A DNA stretch of 64,000 nt from Pseudoxanthomonas sp. Root630. GTDB lineage: Bacteria; Pseudomonadota; Gammaproteobacteria; Xanthomonadales; Xanthomonadaceae. Made by a program: the position numbers and the translations under genes. The DNA lies in the NCBI RefSeq assembly GCF_001427585.1, contig NZ_LMGY01000015.1:232683-296682 (forward strand), read 5' to 3'. Shown here one piece after another: positions 45,117-53,652 of this stretch. The first letter of the stretch is position 1; the number at the start of each line of letters is the position of its first letter. The notes beneath the pieces are model-generated. The model worked only from the letters and a program-made list of their open reading frames with translations, was not told the DNA's origin and searched no databases.

Positions 45117-45812
45117 ATGAGCAGGGACTCCCTGTCGATCCTGATCATCGAGGACAACGCGCAACTCGCGGCGAATCTCTACGACTACCTGGAAGGCTGC
45201 GGACACACGCTCGATGCCGCGCCGGATGGGCTATCGGGCCTGCATCTGGCCTCGTCGAAGGACTACGACGCCATCGTGCTGGATTGGAACCTGCCGCGCC
45301 TCGACGGCCTGACCGTGCTGCGCCGCCTGCGCGGCGAGGCGAAGAAGAAGGTGCCGGTGATCATGCTGACCGCGCGCGACCAGCTGGCCGACAAGATCGA
45401 TGGCTTCGAAGCCGGCCTGGACGACTACCTGGTCAAGCCGGTGGCGCTGCCGGAGATCGAAGTGCGCCTGCGTTCGCTGGTCGCGCGCCTGCGCCAATCG
45501 GCCGCGCCGGACGATGTCCTGACGGTGGGCGACCTGAGCTTCCACATGGGCACGATGGAGATCCATCGCGGCACGCGCCGCATCGTGCTGACGCGCACCG
45601 GCCGCCGCCTGCTCGAGCTGCTGATGCGCGAGAGTCCGCAGGTGGTCACGCGGGCGAAGCTCGAGCGTGCCGCGTGGGGCGAAGGCGCGCCCGGGACCGA
45701 CCTGTTGCGCTCCCATATGTACGTGCTGCGCCGTGCGCTCGAACAGTCGCCGGAGACGACGCTGCTGCATACCGTGCCCGGCACGGGCTACCGGCTGTAC
45801 GCGCTTGAATAG
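45117..45812 (+). CDS. OmpR-family response regulator
   Basis: A 231-residue regulator. The receiver domain has IIEDNAQL, phospho-Asp56 in AIVLDWNLPRLDG, and KP in DDYLVKPVAL. The winged-helix DNA-binding domain ends with LLHTVPGTGYRLYALE. Its stop overlaps the TTG start of the kinase gene. It follows the LpxO-like gene by about 60 bp, suggesting linked control of lipid A or efflux genes. Confidence 0.93.
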   Translation: MSRDSLSILIIEDNAQLAANLYDYLEGCGHTLDAAPDGLSGLHLASSKDYDAIVLDWNLPRLDGLTVLRRLRGEAKKKVPVIMLTARDQLADKIDGFEAGLDDYLVKPVALPEIEVRLRSLVARLRQSAAPDDVLTVGDLSFHMGTMEIHRGTRRIVLTRTGRRLLELLMRESPQVVTRAKLERAAWGEGAPGTDLLRSHMYVLRRALEQSPETTLLHTVPGTGYRLYALE

Positions 45813-47145
45813 GCTGCTCGCCCTGATCGCCAAGCCGCGCGGCGTACACGGGGGCATCACCGTGGCGCTGGTCGTGTTCGGGCTGATCATGATGGCCTCG
45901 CTGACGTTCCAGAACTTCAGCAGCCAGGGCCTGATCGAACACCGGTACTGGGCCGATCTGCTGCGCTCGGTATCGGCCGACCACGCGGCGCGCGTGCGCG
46001 CGGGCGAAGCGGACACGCTACCGCAGACCGGACTGGTGCGGTCGTGGTACATCGCGCCGGACCCGCGCACCACCTCCGCGCCGTCGTACCTGGCGGACCT
46101 GCCGCCCGGCTACTACTCCACGGAAAACGGGTTCCGCAATTTCACCGCCCTCGACAGTTTCGATGGCCACGGCAGTTTCCACGCCGCGGTCGTCGATCTG
46201 CCCCCCGGGCGGCTGGTGACCATGCTGGACATCGGCGAAATCGAGGACCAGCAGAACCGCACCTCGCTGTGGAGCGTGGTGTGGGCGCTGTCGTTCGTGC
46301 TGATGATCGGCGCGGTGATCGCGTGGCTGCACACGAACCTGGTGCGCCCCGTGCGCGACCTGGCCGACCGCATGCAGGCCATCGATCCGCGCGACAGCAG
46401 CGCGCGCCTGCCGACGACGTACCAGCGCGAAGAGATCCAGATGATCGCGCAGGCCAGCAACGTGCACCTGGAGCGCGTCGGCCAGTTCATCGAACGCGAG
46501 CGCAGCCTGCTCGACCAGGCCAGCCACGAGTTCCGCACCCCCATCGCCGTCATCGCCGGTGCGGTGGACGTGCTGCAGCAGATGCCGTTGCCGGATTCTT
46601 CGCGCCCGGCGTTGGCCCGCATCGAACATGCGGTCGAAGGGTTGTCCGAAACCATGGTCGCGCTGCTCTACCTGGCGCGCGAACCCGAGGCCGGCGAAGC
46701 GCCGGCCGACGTCACCGCACTGCACGAATGCCTGCCCGGCGTCGTGCAGGATCACGAGCATCTGCTGCAGGGCCGGCGCACGCGGTTGCGCATCGGCACG
46801 CTGCCGCCGACCTATCTGGCCGCACCGGAAGCGATGGTGCGCATCGCCGTCAGCAACCTGGTCCGCAACGCCATCGAGCACACCGAGGCCGGCGACATCG
46901 ACGTCGCCCTGGCGGACGGCGTGATCTCCGTCATCGACGCGGGCAGCGGCTTCAACCCCGTGGAAGCCGCACGTCGCTACCGCGACAGCCTGCGCCACGC
47001 CACGCCACCGCGCGGGCAGGGCCTGGGCCTGTTCCTGATCGGGCGCATCTGCGATCGCTTCGGCTGGAAGCTCGACATCGACACCGGCGGCACCGCCGGC
47101 ACGCGTGCGCACCTGGACGTGTCGGCCAGCGTCATCCCGCTGTAG
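45805..47145 (+). CDS. Sensor histidine kinase
   Basis: A 446-residue kinase whose best start is a TTG overlapping the regulator stop by 8 bp; no earlier in-frame ATG fits the domain layout. Membrane segments at ~17-37 and ~155-180 enclose a periplasmic sensor domain of about 115 residues (WYIAPDPRTTSAPSYLADLPPG). HAMP is at ~180-230. LLDQASHEFRTPIAVIAGAV gives phospho-His241, and NLVRNAIEH, DAGSGF and GQGLGLFLIGRI make up the ATPase. The ligand is unknown. Confidence 0.88.
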   Translation: MNRLLALIAKPRGVHGGITVALVVFGLIMMASLTFQNFSSQGLIEHRYWADLLRSVSADHAARVRAGEADTLPQTGLVRSWYIAPDPRTTSAPSYLADLPPGYYSTENGFRNFTALDSFDGHGSFHAAVVDLPPGRLVTMLDIGEIEDQQNRTSLWSVVWALSFVLMIGAVIAWLHTNLVRPVRDLADRMQAIDPRDSSARLPTTYQREEIQMIAQASNVHLERVGQFIERERSLLDQASHEFRTPIAVIAGAVDVLQQMPLPDSSRPALARIEHAVEGLSETMVALLYLAREPEAGEAPADVTALHECLPGVVQDHEHLLQGRRTRLRIGTLPPTYLAAPEAMVRIAVSNLVRNAIEHTEAGDIDVALADGVISVIDAGSGFNPVEAARRYRDSLRHATPPRGQGLGLFLIGRICDRFGWKLDIDTGGTAGTRAHLDVSASVIPL

Positions 47146-47303
47146 CCCCGCCGACAGCCTGCATTCAGCGCGCCGCCGTCGCGCACGACATTGCGGCGAC
47201 ATCGCCTCTCCATCCTGCCGTGGCCGTTCGCCGCCACGCATCTCCGCATGCGCTGACCGCGTCGCGAACGCGTCATCCCACCCCCGACGAGGTCGCGCAT
47301 TCC

Positions 47304-48098
47304 ATGAAGAAGGTCCTGTTGTCCATGTTGTTGTCCAGTCTGTCCCTGACGGCGTTCGCGCAGGAAGACGGCGATGGCCCGCCGGAAGGCGGCCCGCCAC
47401 GCTGGAGCGTGGGCCTGGGTGCGATGATCAAGGACAGTCCCTATGCGGGCGAGGGCACCGACGTGCAGCCCATCCCGCTGGTCTCGTACGAGGGCGAGCG
47501 CTTCTACTTCCGCGGGATCACCGCCGGCTGGCGCTTCATCGACACCGATGCATTCGAGCTGAGCGCGCTCGGCAAGTTCCGCTTCGACGGCTTCAAGGTC
47601 GACGATCTCGGCCGCGTGGAGCTGGCACGCAACGGCATCGACTACCGCCTGCTCGAAGACCGCGACATGGGCTTCGACCTGGGCATGGGCATGACGTGGA
47701 AGGGCCGGGGCGGCGAGCTGGAGGTCGAACTGCTCGCCGACGCCACCGGCACCAGCGAAGGCCAGGAAGCCTCGCTGCAGTACGGCTATCCGATCGAGAT
47801 CGGGCGCGGCCAGCTGACCCCGAACATCGGCATCACCTGGCAGTCCAAGGACATGGCGAACTACTACTACGGCACCCTCGACGAGGAAGTCGCGCGCGGC
47901 GTGGTGGACTACAAACCCGGATCGGTCACCATCCCGCACGTCGGCGTGCAGTACTTCCGCCCGATCGGCGAGACGTGGTCGGTGATGGGCTTCGCCCGCT
48001 ACAGCCGTCTGCCCGACGAGCTCAGCGACAGTCCGTTGCTCGAACCGGATACCGATGGCACCGCGTCGGTGTTCATCGGACTTTCGCGCGGGTTCTGA
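47304..48098 (+). CDS. MipA/OmpV-family outer-membrane protein
   Basis: A 264-residue barrel with signal peptide MKKVLLSMLLSSLSLTAFAQ and a Pro/Gly-rich N-terminal stretch. RWSVGLGAMIKDSPYAGEGTD and IPLVSYEGERFYFRG are the family hallmarks; the protein ends in Phe (FIGLSRGF). MipA/OmpV proteins have been linked to scaffold roles and to drug resistance. It lies 158 bp after the kinase gene; that gap shows no clear terminator, so co-regulation by the two-component system is possible. Confidence 0.88.
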   Translation: MKKVLLSMLLSSLSLTAFAQEDGDGPPEGGPPRWSVGLGAMIKDSPYAGEGTDVQPIPLVSYEGERFYFRGITAGWRFIDTDAFELSALGKFRFDGFKVDDLGRVELARNGIDYRLLEDRDMGFDLGMGMTWKGRGGELEVELLADATGTSEGQEASLQYGYPIEIGRGQLTPNIGITWQSKDMANYYYGTLDEEVARGVVDYKPGSVTIPHVGVQYFRPIGETWSVMGFARYSRLPDELSDSPLLEPDTDGTASVFIGLSRGF

Positions 48099-48135
48099 CG
48101 GAAGCCGGTCATCGCTGCGATGCGGCCGGCCGGCA

Positions 48136-48375
48136 TCATCCGCTGCAGCCCCCGCAACACACCGAGGGCAGGCGCACGATGTCGTCGGGAACGAGCCGGT
48201 AGCCGGCGTGCGAGAACGCCAGCAACAGCTCCACGGCGAGTGCGCTGGTCGAGCAGCGCAGATGGCCGGTGGTCACGTCGCGATCGACCAGCATGGCGGG
48301 GTCGAGGTCCAGCAGGTGGTGCGCCAGGATGGCGAGATCGACCGGTCGCTCGCCCACGCAGATGACGTATTCCAT
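48136..48375 (-). CDS. Small protein with C-terminal CCGGCSG tail
   Basis: A 79-residue protein of unknown function with no signal peptide. The body is mostly helical, with many Leu and Asp residues (RPVDLAILAHHLLDLDPAML), and the last seven residues are CCGGCSG. AGGAG lies six bases before the ATG. It follows azurin on the same strand at the end of the nirK operon. A second small protein at 57122 ends with CCGGCSH. Three clustered Cys residues suggest metal or persulfide binding; this is inference. Confidence 0.7.
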   Translation of the reverse strand: MEYVICVGERPVDLAILAHHLLDLDPAMLVDRDVTTGHLRCSTSALAVELLLAFSHAGYRLVPDDIVRLPSVCCGGCSG

Positions 48376-48394
48376 CGCAAGGCTCCTGAAGCGG

Positions 48395-48418
48395 ATGCGC
48401 CGCCCTGGGGCGGCGCAT
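48395..48418 (-). terminator. Hairpin after azurin
   Basis: A perfect 10-bp stem (ATGCGCCGCC / GGCGGCGCAT) with a CTGG loop lies between the azurin stop and the small CCGGCSG gene. There is no T-run, so partial readthrough into the small gene, or mRNA stabilisation, is as likely as full termination. Confidence 0.5.
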
Positions 48419-48427
48419 CGGGTCGGC

Positions 48428-48883
48428 TTACTTGGTGACGACCAGCTTGCCCTTCATCAGGGTGGAGTGGCCGGGGAAGCTGCAGAAGAAGCTGTAGTCG
48501 CCGCCGGCGGTGAGCTTCTTGCCGGGGAAGGTGATCTTGGTCTTCTGGCCGCCGCCGACCAGCGAGGTGTGCGCGATCACGCGCGCATCGCTCGCCTGTA
48601 CGTAGGCGCCGGCTGCGCCGGCCTTCATGCCGTCGCGGGCGACGCCGGCCAGGTCGGCGGTCTTGGAGACGACCACGTTGTGGCCCATCGCGGTCACCGG
48701 CAGCTTGCCGCTATGGGTCAGCTCGATGGTGATGGTGGGGCAGCTGGCGGAGACGGTGGCCTCTTTCAGGTCGAACTTCATCGCATCGTCGCCCTTGAGG
48801 CTGACGGTGCAGTTGCCGGCCGCCTGCGCCATGCCGGCGGCGCTGAGCAGGGCGATGGTGGCGAAGGTGCGGGAGAGTTTCAT
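48428..48883 (-). CDS. azu: Azurin
   Basis: A 151-residue precursor of the periplasmic blue copper protein that can carry electrons to NirK. Signal peptide MKLSRTFATIALLSAAGMAQA precedes a 130-residue mature domain. Copper ligands are in TAMGHNVVV (first His) and FFCSFPGHSTLMKG (Cys, His and axial Met); two further Cys residues (NCTV and SASCP) form the usual disulfide. AAGGAG lies before the ATG. It is 55 bp downstream of the sco gene in the nirK operon. Confidence 0.96.
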   Translation of the reverse strand: MKLSRTFATIALLSAAGMAQAAGNCTVSLKGDDAMKFDLKEATVSASCPTITIELTHSGKLPVTAMGHNVVVSKTADLAGVARDGMKAGAAGAYVQASDARVIAHTSLVGGGQKTKITFPGKKLTAGGDYSFFCSFPGHSTLMKGKLVVTK

Positions 48884-48938
48884 GGTGTGGCTCCTTGGAG
48901 GGATAGGCGGAATCGGGAGGGGTGTGGGTGCCATGTCA

Positions 48939-49505
48939 TCACGGCCCGGCGAGCAGCGCCTTGATCTGGATCAGGAAGGCGGGGTCGGCGGCGGCGGCCG
49001 TCACCTCGCTGCGGGCGCGCACCCGCCCCTCGGCGTCGAGCAGCACCAGCACGCTGGTGTGGTTGATGCTGCCGTCGTCGCGGAACCGGTAGCGCACGTC
49101 CAGCACGCTGGCGATGGCGCGCACGTCGTTGTCGGCCGGGGTGAGGAACTGCCAGCCCCCGGGCACGCGGTGGCGAAGGGCGACCTCCCGCATCGCGTCC
49201 GGGGTGTCGCGGGCCGGGTCCAGGCTGAGCATGACCACGCCGAGCTTCGCCCGCTCCTGCGGCGACAGCTGCTTCTGCACGCTCTTGGCGTTCTCGATGA
49301 TCAGCGGGCACATCAGGTGGCAGTGCGTGTAGAACATCGATACCAGGCGCGGCTGCCCGCGCAGCGACGCCCAGCCCACGGGCGCGCCGTTGGCGTCCTG
49401 CGTGGTGGCCTGCAGGTGGTAGACCGAATCGCCGGGCAGCGACTGCGCGTGCAGCGGGGCCGCGAACGCCAGCAGGGCGGAGAGGAACAGGGAAGCGGTC
49501 TTCAT
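48939..49505 (-). CDS. SCO1/SenC-family copper chaperone
   Basis: A 188-residue periplasmic protein with signal peptide MKTASLFLSALLAFAAPLHA. FYTHCHLMCPLI is the C-x3-C copper site, and DGSINHTSVLVLLD provides the distal His. Sco proteins load copper into cytochrome oxidase or act as thiol reductases; here, inside a nirK operon, delivery of copper to NirK or azurin is the likely role. Its start overlaps the nirV stop by 4 bp. Confidence 0.92.
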   Translation of the reverse strand: MKTASLFLSALLAFAAPLHAQSLPGDSVYHLQATTQDANGAPVGWASLRGQPRLVSMFYTHCHLMCPLIIENAKSVQKQLSPQERAKLGVVMLSLDPARDTPDAMREVALRHRVPGGWQFLTPADNDVRAIASVLDVRYRFRDDGSINHTSVLVLLDAEGRVRARSEVTAAAADPAFLIQIKALLAGP

Positions 49506-50284
49506 GGCGTGCTCCTTGCACAGCGGAAACCGAGGTTGCCCAGCGTGGCGTCGGGTGGCAGGGCGGACAGCAGCACGAAGCGCTTGACCACGCCGTAGTC
49601 GCCGGGATCGTTGAAACTCATGGCGGTGGCACCGCAGTAGCGCAGCGCGTCGCCGTCCTGCTGGCCGCGGCGGTCGCCGTCGCCCAGCAGCGAGGCATAG
49701 TCCTCGCTCCACTCCCAGTACGCGCCATGCAGGCCGTGGATGCCGTAGACGTTCGCCGGTGCGCCGGGCGCGGCGTCGATCGCATGCGGCGTGCCGTCGT
49801 TGACCTGGCGCATCCGCCACGCGGCATCGCCGCGCGCGTCGCGGCGCGTGGCATCGGCCGCCGCGGCGTATTCCCATTCGACGAAGCGCGGCAGCCGCGC
49901 CTGCTGCGCGCGGCAGTAGGCGTCGGCGGCATACCAGTTGACGTGCACCACCGGCGCCTCGGGGTCGAGCGCCGGGCCGGGCGTCTCCGCCGTGGCCCAG
50001 TGGCCCAGATAGCCCGGGCTGGCGAACACCGCGGGAATGCGGTCGCGCCGCCATTGCGGCTGGCGGGCGACGAACGCGGCGAACGCGCGGTTGCTCACCG
50101 GCCGCGCCATCAGCGAGAACGAGGCCACCCGCACGATGCGGGTGGTTTCTTCGTAGCGCACGGAAGAACGGAAGTCGCCGCCCTCGATCCGCCGGTAACC
50201 GTCGTCGGCATCGCCCGCGACGGCGAAGGCCGACGCCAGGGCGAGCGCGAGCAGCGCGGTGGTCGGGGGCAGCGTCCGTTTCAT
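49502..50284 (-). CDS. nirV: NirV-like SUMF1 domain protein
   Basis: A 260-residue secreted protein with a signal peptide (cleavage near residue 23, AFAVAG) and a formylglycine-generating-enzyme-type (SUMF1) domain. VVHVNWYAADAYCRAQQARLPRFVEWEYAA and the terminal LGNLGFRCARS are the domain signatures. NirV proteins of this type are typically encoded beside nirK; their exact task is unknown. The gene lies 7 bp after nirK and overlaps the sco gene. Confidence 0.88.
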   Translation of the reverse strand: MKRTLPPTTALLALALASAFAVAGDADDGYRRIEGGDFRSSVRYEETTRIVRVASFSLMARPVSNRAFAAFVARQPQWRRDRIPAVFASPGYLGHWATAETPGPALDPEAPVVHVNWYAADAYCRAQQARLPRFVEWEYAAAADATRRDARGDAAWRMRQVNDGTPHAIDAAPGAPANVYGIHGLHGAYWEWSEDYASLLGDGDRRGQQDGDALRYCGATAMSFNDPGDYGVVKRFVLLSALPPDATLGNLGFRCARSTP

Positions 50285-50291
50285 CCGTTCC

Positions 50292-51350
50292 TCACTTGCC
50301 GCCGGCCGGCTTGGCTTCGGGGTACTCGATGTCGTGCTGCTGGCCCGTGTAGATGTCGGGGTTCTTGTCGCCCTCCACCTTCAGGATGCCCAGCGAGCCC
50401 TTGTGGAACGTGCGGAAGATGCTGTGGTCCACCAGCACGAAGTTGCCCGGCACGTCCGCCTTGAACTCGACCATCGCCGAGCCGCCCGCCGGGATCAGCG
50501 TGGTCTGCACGTTCTCCTGGTACTTGCTGCCGCCCTCGGTCCAGACCTTGTCGAAGATCTCGCCGATCACGTGGAAGCTGGAAACCAGGTTCGGGCCGCC
50601 GTTGCCGACGAACATGCGGATCGTCTCGCCGGCCTTGGCCTTCAGTGCGTTGTCGCCCTGCAGCGCATCCACCGAGCCGTTGAACACCACGTAGGTCGGG
50701 TGCTCGTCGATCGCCTTCTCCAGGCTGAAGGGCTGCAGGCCCGGTTCGCCGTACGCGCCTTCGGTGTAGAAGTCGCCCTGCACCACGTAGAACTCCTTGT
50801 CCACCGGCGGCAGGCCTTCTTCCGGCTCCACCAGGATCAACCCGTACATGCCGTTGGCGATGTGCATGCCCACCGGCGCCATCGCGCAGTGGTAGATGTA
50901 CAGGCCGGGGTTGAGCGCCTTGAACGAGAACTGCGTTTCCTTGCCCGGCAGGGTGAACGTGGCTTCCGCGCCGCCGCCCTGGCCGGTGACGGCGTGCAGG
51001 TCGATGTTGTGCGACATGTGCGAGTCGTGGCGGTTCTTCAACTTGAATTCCACCGTGTCGCCCTTGCGCACGCGGATGAAGCTGCCCGGCACGGTGCCGC
51101 CGAACGTCCAGAAGTTGTAGGTCACGCCGTCGGCCATGCGCATGTCCTTCTCGATCATCTCGAGATCGACGACGACGTGGGCCGGCGTCTTGCGCGTCAG
51201 CGGGGGCGGCACCATCGGCGGCGCCGTCAGCACGGCGTGGATCGTTTCGCCGGCGGGCGTGATCTTGCCGCCCGGGCCGGCCGCGAGAGCGGGGCCGGCG
51301 AGCAATGCGGCGAGGGCGCAGGCAAGCAGGGAGGTATGCAGGCGTTTCAT
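50292..51350 (-). CDS. nirK: Copper-containing nitrite reductase
   Basis: A 352-residue periplasmic enzyme that reduces nitrite to nitric oxide. Signal peptide residues 1-23 (ALLAGPALA) precede two cupredoxin domains. [12 protein letters not shown] provides a type 1 and a type 2 His. [21 protein letters not shown] provides the type 2 His next to the type 1 Cys, then the type 1 His and Met. [13 protein letters not shown] carries the last type 2 His. The ligand loop is of the short, AniA-like kind. AAGGAAAG precedes the ATG, and an FNR/DNR-like box lies 73 bp upstream. Confidence 0.97.
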   Translation of the reverse strand: MKRLHTSLLACALAALLAGPALAAGPGGKITPAGETIHAVLTAPPMVPPPLTRKTPAHVVVDLEMIEKDMRMADGVTYNFWTFGGTVPGSFIRVRKGDTVEFKLKNRHDSHMSHNIDLHAVTGQGGGAEATFTLPGKETQFSFKALNPGLYIYHCAMAPVGMHIANGMYGLILVEPEEGLPPVDKEFYVVQGDFYTEGAYGEPGLQPFSLEKAIDEHPTYVVFNGSVDALQGDNALKAKAGETIRMFVGNGGPNLVSSFHVIGEIFDKVWTEGGSKYQENVQTTLIPAGGSAMVEFKADVPGNFVLVDHSIFRTFHKGSLGILKVEGDKNPDIYTGQQHDIEYPEAKPAGGK

Positions 51351-51416
51351 GGCGCTTTCCTTGATCGGTCGTTGGTGGGTGTGTGGCCATGGTGGAAACG
51401 CATCCGCGCCGCGACG

Positions 51417-51430
51417 TTGATCTGGATCAA
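51417..51430. promoter_or_regulatory. FNR/DNR-like box of nirK
   Basis: TTGATCTGGATCAA is a perfect match to the TTGAT-N4-ATCAA consensus of FNR-family regulators. Its centre lies 73 bp before the nirK start codon, so with a 30-base leader it would sit near -41.5, the usual activating position. Confidence 0.9.
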
Positions 51431-51466
51431 TCGGCGCATGCCGATCGCGCGGATTCGCGCGTGTGC

Positions 51467-51480
51467 TTGACCAAAGTCAA
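51467..51480. promoter_or_regulatory. FNR/DNR-like box of the copper receptor gene
   Basis: TTGACCAAAGTCAA is a perfect 5-4-5 palindrome of the variant TTGAC-N4-GTCAA type, centred 93 bp before the TonB-dependent receptor start and 50 bp from the nirK box. The two boxes give each divergent gene its own site. Confidence 0.8.
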
Positions 51481-51566
51481 GCGCGCGACCGCCTGCGACA
51501 CCGTGTCGCATCTGCACTCCAGGGTGCGTCGTGACAATGCATGCATTCCACGAGGAGCACTGCGCC

Positions 51567-53627
51567 ATGAACCGCAATCTGCTGGCCGTCGCCCTGATCG
51601 GCGCGCTCGCCCACACCCCTGCCCGCGCGCAGGACGCCCACGCCGGCGCGCATGCCGACGCGCTTCCGGTGACCACGCTGGACGATGTCGTCGTGGTCGG
51701 CGTGGCGCCTGCGATGGCCACCACCGTCATCACCGATCCCAAGCTGCCGCGGCAGCCGGTACCGGCGAGCGACGGCGCCGATTACCTGAAGACCATTCCC
51801 GGTTTCTCCACGCTGCGCAGCGGCGGCACCAATGGCGATCCGGTGCTGCGCGGCATGTTCGGCTCGCGCATCAACCTGATGACGAACGACGGCGCGATGA
51901 GCGGCGCATGCCCGGCGCGCATGGACAACGCGCTTTCCTACATCGCCCCGGAAACCTACGACCGGCTGGTCGTCATCAAGGGGCCGCAGACGGTGCTCTG
52001 GGGCGGCGGTGCGTCGGCGGGCACGGTGCGCTTCGAACGCGAGATTCCCTACTTCGCCGAACCCGGCGTGCAGGCTTCCGGCAGCGTGCTGGCCGGCAGC
52101 CACGGCCGCAACGACCAGGTGCTCGACATCAGCGCCGGCACGCCGCGCGGCTATGCGCGACTCTCCGCCAACCGCTCCGAGGCCGACGACTACGAAGACG
52201 GCAACGGCGACCTCGTGCCGTCCGCGTGGAAGAAGTGGAACGCCGACGCGGCACTCGGCTGGACGCCCGACGAAAACACCGTGCTCGAGCTCAGCGCCGG
52301 CATCGGCGATGCGCAGGCGCGTTACGCCGGCCGCGGCATGGACGGCGCGCAGTTCCGCCGCGACAGCCTGGGGCTGCGCTTCGAGAAGAAGCACATCGGC
52401 GGCGTGCTGGATGCCGTGGTCGCCAACGTCTACCAGAACGACGTGGACCACGTGATGGACAACTACAGCCTGCGCGATCCCGACCCCACCAGCAGCATGC
52501 CGATGCCGATGGCCAGCAACGTGGCGCACCGCACGCGCGGCGGCCGCGTCGCCACCACCTGGCAAGCCGGCCGCTGGGAAGTGACCACGGGCCTGGACCT
52601 GCGCGACAGCCGGCACAGCCAGCGCAGCGCCAGCGGTCGCGGCGCCTACCTCGCCGTGCCGTGGCGGGTGGACGCGAAGTTCCAGAGCTGGGGCGCCTTC
52701 GCCGAATCGCACTGGCACATCACCGACACCCATCACCTGATGAGCGGCGTGCGCCTCGATCGCGCCGAAGCGCAGGACCTGCGCGCCACCACCGGCGGCA
52801 TGATGCCGATGCCGAACCCCACCGCCGGCATGACGCGCAAGGAATCGCTGCCCAGCGCGTTCGTGCGCTACGAGTACGACCTGGGCGGTCGTTGGGGCGC
52901 CTACGCCGGTCTGGGCCACACGCAGCGCATGCCCGACTACTGGGAGCTGTTCTCTCCGACTTATGGTCCGGTAGGAGCGACGAACGCCTTCGCCGGTGTG
53001 CAGCCGGAGCGCACCACGCAGCTGGATATCGGCCTGCAGTTCAAGGGCGCGAAGGTGGATGCGTGGGCGTCGCTGTACGCCGGACGCGTGCAGGACTTCA
53101 TCCTGTTCGACTATTCGGCCGGGATGATGGGCAGCAGCACGCGCGCGCACAACGTGGATGCGAACATCCGCGGCGGCGAGGCCGGCATCGACTGGCGTCC
53201 CGCGCAGGGCTGGAAGCTCTCGGGCGCCGCGTCCTACGCCTGGGGCGAAGTGCGCGACACCGGCACGGCGCTGCCGCAGATGCCGCCGCTGGAGGCGCGC
53301 TTCTCGGTCAGCCATGAACGCGGGCCGTGGTCGTGGGGCGCACTGTGGCGCGTGGCGGCCGCGCAGGAGCGCGTCAGCACAAGCCAGGGCAATATCGTCG
53401 GCCGCGACCTCGGGCCGAGCGCGGGCTTCGCGGTGTTCTCCGTCAACAGCGGCTATCGCTTCAACGACCGCCTGCAACTGACCGCGGGCATCGACAACCT
53501 GTTCGACCGCGCCTATAGCGAGCACCTCAACCTCGGCGGCAACAGCGCGTTCGGCTACCCGGCCGATCCGGTACGCATCAACGAACCCGGCCGCACCGCC
53601 TGGGTGAAGCTCAACCTGCGTTACTGA
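51567..53627 (+). CDS. oprC: TonB-dependent copper receptor (OprC/NosA type)
   Basis: A 686-residue outer-membrane receptor. Signal peptide to about residue 22 (HTPARA), a TonB-box-like LDDVVVVGVAP, and a plug domain with DYLKTIPGFSTLRSGG and GDPVLRGMFGSRINL. GACPARMDNALSY contains the C-x3-M copper site known from Pseudomonas OprC. The barrel ends in YLKL-type AWVKLNLRY with a terminal aromatic. OprC imports copper under anaerobic conditions, which fits a place back to back with nirK. GAGGAG precedes the ATG at 51567. Confidence 0.93.
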   Translation: MNRNLLAVALIGALAHTPARAQDAHAGAHADALPVTTLDDVVVVGVAPAMATTVITDPKLPRQPVPASDGADYLKTIPGFSTLRSGGTNGDPVLRGMFGSRINLMTNDGAMSGACPARMDNALSYIAPETYDRLVVIKGPQTVLWGGGASAGTVRFEREIPYFAEPGVQASGSVLAGSHGRNDQVLDISAGTPRGYARLSANRSEADDYEDGNGDLVPSAWKKWNADAALGWTPDENTVLELSAGIGDAQARYAGRGMDGAQFRRDSLGLRFEKKHIGGVLDAVVANVYQNDVDHVMDNYSLRDPDPTSSMPMPMASNVAHRTRGGRVATTWQAGRWEVTTGLDLRDSRHSQRSASGRGAYLAVPWRVDAKFQSWGAFAESHWHITDTHHLMSGVRLDRAEAQDLRATTGGMMPMPNPTAGMTRKESLPSAFVRYEYDLGGRWGAYAGLGHTQRMPDYWELFSPTYGPVGATNAFAGVQPERTTQLDIGLQFKGAKVDAWASLYAGRVQDFILFDYSAGMMGSSTRAHNVDANIRGGEAGIDWRPAQGWKLSGAASYAWGEVRDTGTALPQMPPLEARFSVSHERGPWSWGALWRVAAAQERVSTSQGNIVGRDLGPSAGFAVFSVNSGYRFNDRLQLTAGIDNLFDRAYSEHLNLGGNSAFGYPADPVRINEPGRTAWVKLNLRY

Positions 53628-53652
53628 GCCGTACGCACGCGCTTCCGGTGGA

